The notes below the pieces were generated by a model. It was not told where the DNA came from, ran no database searches, and was given only the letters and a program-made list of their open reading frames with translations. A stretch of DNA of 64,000 nucleotides from Lachnoanaerobaculum sanguinis (lineage in GTDB: Bacteria; Bacillota; Clostridia; Lachnospirales; Lachnospiraceae), in assembly GCF_033242365.1 (NCBI RefSeq), contig NZ_BTHK01000012.1:27694-91693 (forward strand), in the 5' to 3' direction. Position 1 is the stretch's first letter; each line of letters opens with the position of its first letter. The position numbers were made by a program, and so were the translations under genes. Of this stretch, positions 61,841 through 64,000 are shown piece after piece.

Positions 61841-63537
61841 TCTTGACGGAGTTTGAAAAAAAGAGAGCCGCAAACATGATTTGGAATGCTGCAGGAAATT
61901 ATGATGTTTCCGTCGGATTTCGTATGTATGACAATGATGCGAAAGCGGATCTTTACTGGAATACCATACTTGGCGGCAGCTATGCACATTTTGACTGGAA
62001 AAGGTTAAAGGAATTTTATAACACCTTCCATGAAACCATAGGGCAGGGAACCTATGAAGCATTGTTTTGGATTGCACTTGAAAATTCCACCTTTGAAAAG
62101 GAAAAGGATTCAAGACCAAGTCTTCCACTCCTTAGGAAAGAGTACTGCAAACAAAAGCTTATAGAGTTTATGCCGAGTATTGCTGAAAGCAGAGAGGGAT
62201 GGATACTTGAAGGACATTACAGAACCTCTATGGGTGAGGACAGCGGGCTGCCCGATTTGGTAGACAGGAAGCTCTTAAGTGAGGTTGAAATCGGTGCGGA
62301 TGTGGATACTGAAGGTTTTATTCGGAGTCTCTCCAATACTCTTGCAAAGTATTTTACCTATCTTCCCGGTGTCAGTGCAAAGGGTCAAAAGCGCAGATTT
62401 AAAATCCCTGTTCCAAGACTCTTCTTCGGCAAAAAGGCAGGCGTATCAAATGAAATTGAAGGCGTCACCAAGCTTGTACTTGGCTATGTCGAAAATCAGG
62501 GAGGTGCAGACGCCTCCGCATTTGAAACAGACTCTGAAAAATTTAACAGAATCACGGAAGAAGGACTAAGAAAATATATCAGCAGCTATTTCGGAAAGTC
62601 CATCTATGATGATAAGACTTCAGAGAAAATACAAAGAGAGTGCTGTACCGGTAATCATGAAGGTACCAGAATATTTTTTACAAGAGGTGAGAGTGAAGAC
62701 AAGGTAAGCGGATTTGCCGCAAAAATGCGAAAAGAAATGCAAAAGCAGTATACTAAAAACAAGGAATTTTTCTTTGACAATATAGGAAGTAATAATGCTG
62801 TCATTTTGGAACTTACAAATCGTATCAAAAATGCTCTGCTGACTCAGCTTGAGCCTACTACAGTTTATTCAAAGACAGGTAAATTAAATCCCGCTCTTGT
62901 CTGGAAGGCTCTGTATCTTAACAATAATAAGATTTTTGAAAAACAGGTGGTGGAAGGTAGCGGCAGTATAAGTGTCGATATTTTACTTGATGCCTCAGCT
63001 TCACAGATTCATCGTATGGACACAGTATCTACACAAGGCTATATTATTTCAAAAGCACTTGATAACTGCCATGTTCCTGTAAGGGTATGGGGATATTCAT
63101 CTATGAACGGCTACACTGTAATGAATCTTTACAGAGATTACAATGAGACCTCAAAAAACAATGAGATATTCAGATTCTTTACAACAGGTGCCAACAGAGA
63201 CGGTCTTGCGCTTAACGCTTTAATGGAACAGATGAAGAAAAACAATGCTTCTCACAGAGTTGTGATATGGCTTACGGATATCAAGCCGAATGATATGCTC
63301 GAGGTCAAGGGTAAATCAAGAAATTACAGCGGTGATATCGCTATAGAGGATATGACCGAGCTTGTGCATAAAGCAAAGCTTGAAAACATTTATGTCCTCT
63401 GCGCCTTTACAGGTGATGACGCCGACCTGCCGAATGTTCAGAAAATCTTCGGCCGAAGTTTTGTAAAAGTAAAATCGCTTGATAATTTTGCCTCATTAGT
63501 AGGAAATATGATACAGGCGGAAATTAGGAGAATGTAA
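61837..63537 (+). CDS. VWA-domain protein, partner of the MoxR ATPase
   Basis: A 566-residue protein, similar in plan to NorD/CbbO-type partners. The C-terminal von Willebrand A domain (about 375-560) begins SVDILLDASASQIHRMD, whose DASAS gives the MIDAS metal site. WLTDIKPND is the later Asp strand. The N-terminal two thirds are of unknown fold. Coupled to the ATPase by a 4-base overlap and ended by a terminator. The client protein is not identifiable from context. Confidence 0.88.
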   Translation: MILTEFEKKRAANMIWNAAGNYDVSVGFRMYDNDAKADLYWNTILGGSYAHFDWKRLKEFYNTFHETIGQGTYEALFWIALENSTFEKEKDSRPSLPLLRKEYCKQKLIEFMPSIAESREGWILEGHYRTSMGEDSGLPDLVDRKLLSEVEIGADVDTEGFIRSLSNTLAKYFTYLPGVSAKGQKRRFKIPVPRLFFGKKAGVSNEIEGVTKLVLGYVENQGGADASAFETDSEKFNRITEEGLRKYISSYFGKSIYDDKTSEKIQRECCTGNHEGTRIFFTRGESEDKVSGFAAKMRKEMQKQYTKNKEFFFDNIGSNNAVILELTNRIKNALLTQLEPTTVYSKTGKLNPALVWKALYLNNNKIFEKQVVEGSGSISVDILLDASASQIHRMDTVSTQGYIISKALDNCHVPVRVWGYSSMNGYTVMNLYRDYNETSKNNEIFRFFTTGANRDGLALNALMEQMKKNNASHRVVIWLTDIKPNDMLEVKGKSRNYSGDIAIEDMTELVHKAKLENIYVLCAFTGDDADLPNVQKIFGRSFVKVKSLDNFASLVGNMIQAEIRRM

Positions 63538-63541
63538 AAAT

Positions 63542-63575
63542 AGCAGTTTACCGCAAAAGGTAAACTGCTCTTTTT
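63542..63575 (+). terminator. Terminator of the MoxR-VWA pair
   Basis: Arms AGCAGTTTACC and GGTAAACTGCT with a 6-base loop, followed by CTTTTT, lie just past the VWA stop. Confidence 0.95.
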
Positions 63576-63602
63576 ATAAATACTATACTTTTAACTGCTT
63601 CA

Positions 63603-63722
63603 TTACTTCTTTAACTTTACTATCAGATATCTTACAATAAGTCCGACGGCAACAAAATATCCCACATATCTGACCACATTTATAACTGTCCATATGAAGT
63701 CCCAAAACAACTGCATATCCAT
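63603..63722 (-). CDS. Small single-helix membrane protein (39 residues)
   Basis: The frame reads MDMQLFWDFIWTVINVVRYV, then GYFVAVGLIVRYLIVKLKK and a TAA. It is preceded by GAGGAGG about 6 bases before the ATG and a promoter at 63777-63804. One or two hydrophobic helices end in a basic KLKK tail. Size, structure and its own promoter fit a small regulatory membrane protein or a type I toxin, but no antisense RNA was found. Function unknown. Confidence 0.6.
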   Translation of the reverse strand: MDMQLFWDFIWTVINVVRYVGYFVAVGLIVRYLIVKLKK

Positions 63723-63776
63723 AAGATTCCTCCTCATTCCCCATACAAAACTTTCACGAAGCTTTTATTTAATTTC

Positions 63777-63804
63777 ATTGTACATCTTATAAATCAGTTG
63801 TCAA
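63777..63804 (-). promoter_or_regulatory. Promoter of the 39-residue gene
   Basis: On the minus strand a perfect -35 TTGACA (63799-63804) and -10 TACAAT (63777-63782) are 16 bases apart. The start point would be near 63770, about 48 bases before the ATG. Confidence 0.65.
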
Positions 63805-64000
63805 TAGCTGTGTCTTATTTGTAGGCTTTATGTATTTTTAATTCAATATATTTCTGACCGACTTATACCCGTCTTCCGTCGAAGTACTATGAAAGTTCCG
63901 ACGTTTTAAATTTCTAATAAGCTATTTAGTTTTATGCAATTCTTTTAAATCCCTTATTTTAAAGGCTTTTCTTACATAAAAAATATTTCAAAAAATTTGA
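63805..64000. other. No gene recognised
   Basis: AT-rich right end of the window. No coding frame with a ribosome site, hairpin or repeat was recognised here. Confidence 0.4.

Noticed and set aside
61513..61989. 158-residue minus-strand reading frame
   Set aside because: It lies opposite the MoxR and VWA genes, which have clear motifs and coupling; no ribosome site.

Overview
The window looks like low-GC Clostridia, most likely a Lachnospiraceae chromosome. The grounds are the AT-rich sequence, strong AGGAGG-type ribosome sites, a one-operon type II fatty-acid cluster with a fused AccD-AccA protein, FabK as enoyl-ACP reductase, and choline-binding-type repeats on a D,D-carboxypeptidase. The family placement is inference; no rRNA or tRNA gene was recognised.

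Region 1 (1-19200, nearly all on the minus strand) is an accessory island of contractile-injection-type parts: a VgrG-like protein missing its N-terminus, a DUF4280 (PAAR-like) cargo protein, YARHG-domain proteins, BspA-type leucine-rich-repeat proteins, beta-propeller-like anchored proteins, and several copies of a small membrane-anchored family. These small proteins share a C-terminal domain, here called NFNDNM after a conserved motif, with the C-terminus of the DUF4280 protein. The island is mosaic and decaying: it holds a tandem duplication of about 1.9 kb, repeated vgrG scars, frameshifts, an in-frame stop and many gene tails. Two nearly identical promoters (near 5850 and 19170) drive it. 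No sheath, tube or baseplate genes are present.

Region 2 (19485-20849, plus strand) is a lone TrpB-type tryptophan synthase beta gene that ends at a bidirectional terminator.

Region 3 (20925-37090, minus strand) is carbohydrate metabolism. One operon runs from a PfkB-type kinase and a class II aldolase through a ribose-type ABC importer to a membrane-anchored RbsB-like protein, a histidine kinase, a response regulator, an orphan family 1 binding protein and a D-lyxose/D-mannose isomerase, with 1-14 base overlaps or tight spacing. A second group holds a beta-phosphoglucomutase-like phosphatase, a GH31 glycosidase, an ArsC/Spx-like protein, and a NanA-like lyase with a ROK kinase.

Region 4 (37183-47415, minus strand) is mostly housekeeping: CorA, YigZ, HflX, a TPR lipoprotein, dUTPase, ScpB, ScpA, a phosphoesterase and a D,D-carboxypeptidase. 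It is interrupted by an AbiE-type toxin-antitoxin pair and an LRAT-fold protein.

Region 5 (47706-58113, minus strand) is the fatty-acid operon fabH-acpP-fabK-fabD-fabG-fabF-accB-fabZ-accC-accDA plus a flavin oxidoreductase. It has a strong promoter with a FabT-like operator on the start point, but no fabT gene is in view.

Region 6 (58123-64000) holds an AstE/AspA-type deacylase, a CstA-family transporter, a MoxR ATPase with a VWA protein, and a 39-residue membrane protein with its own promoter.
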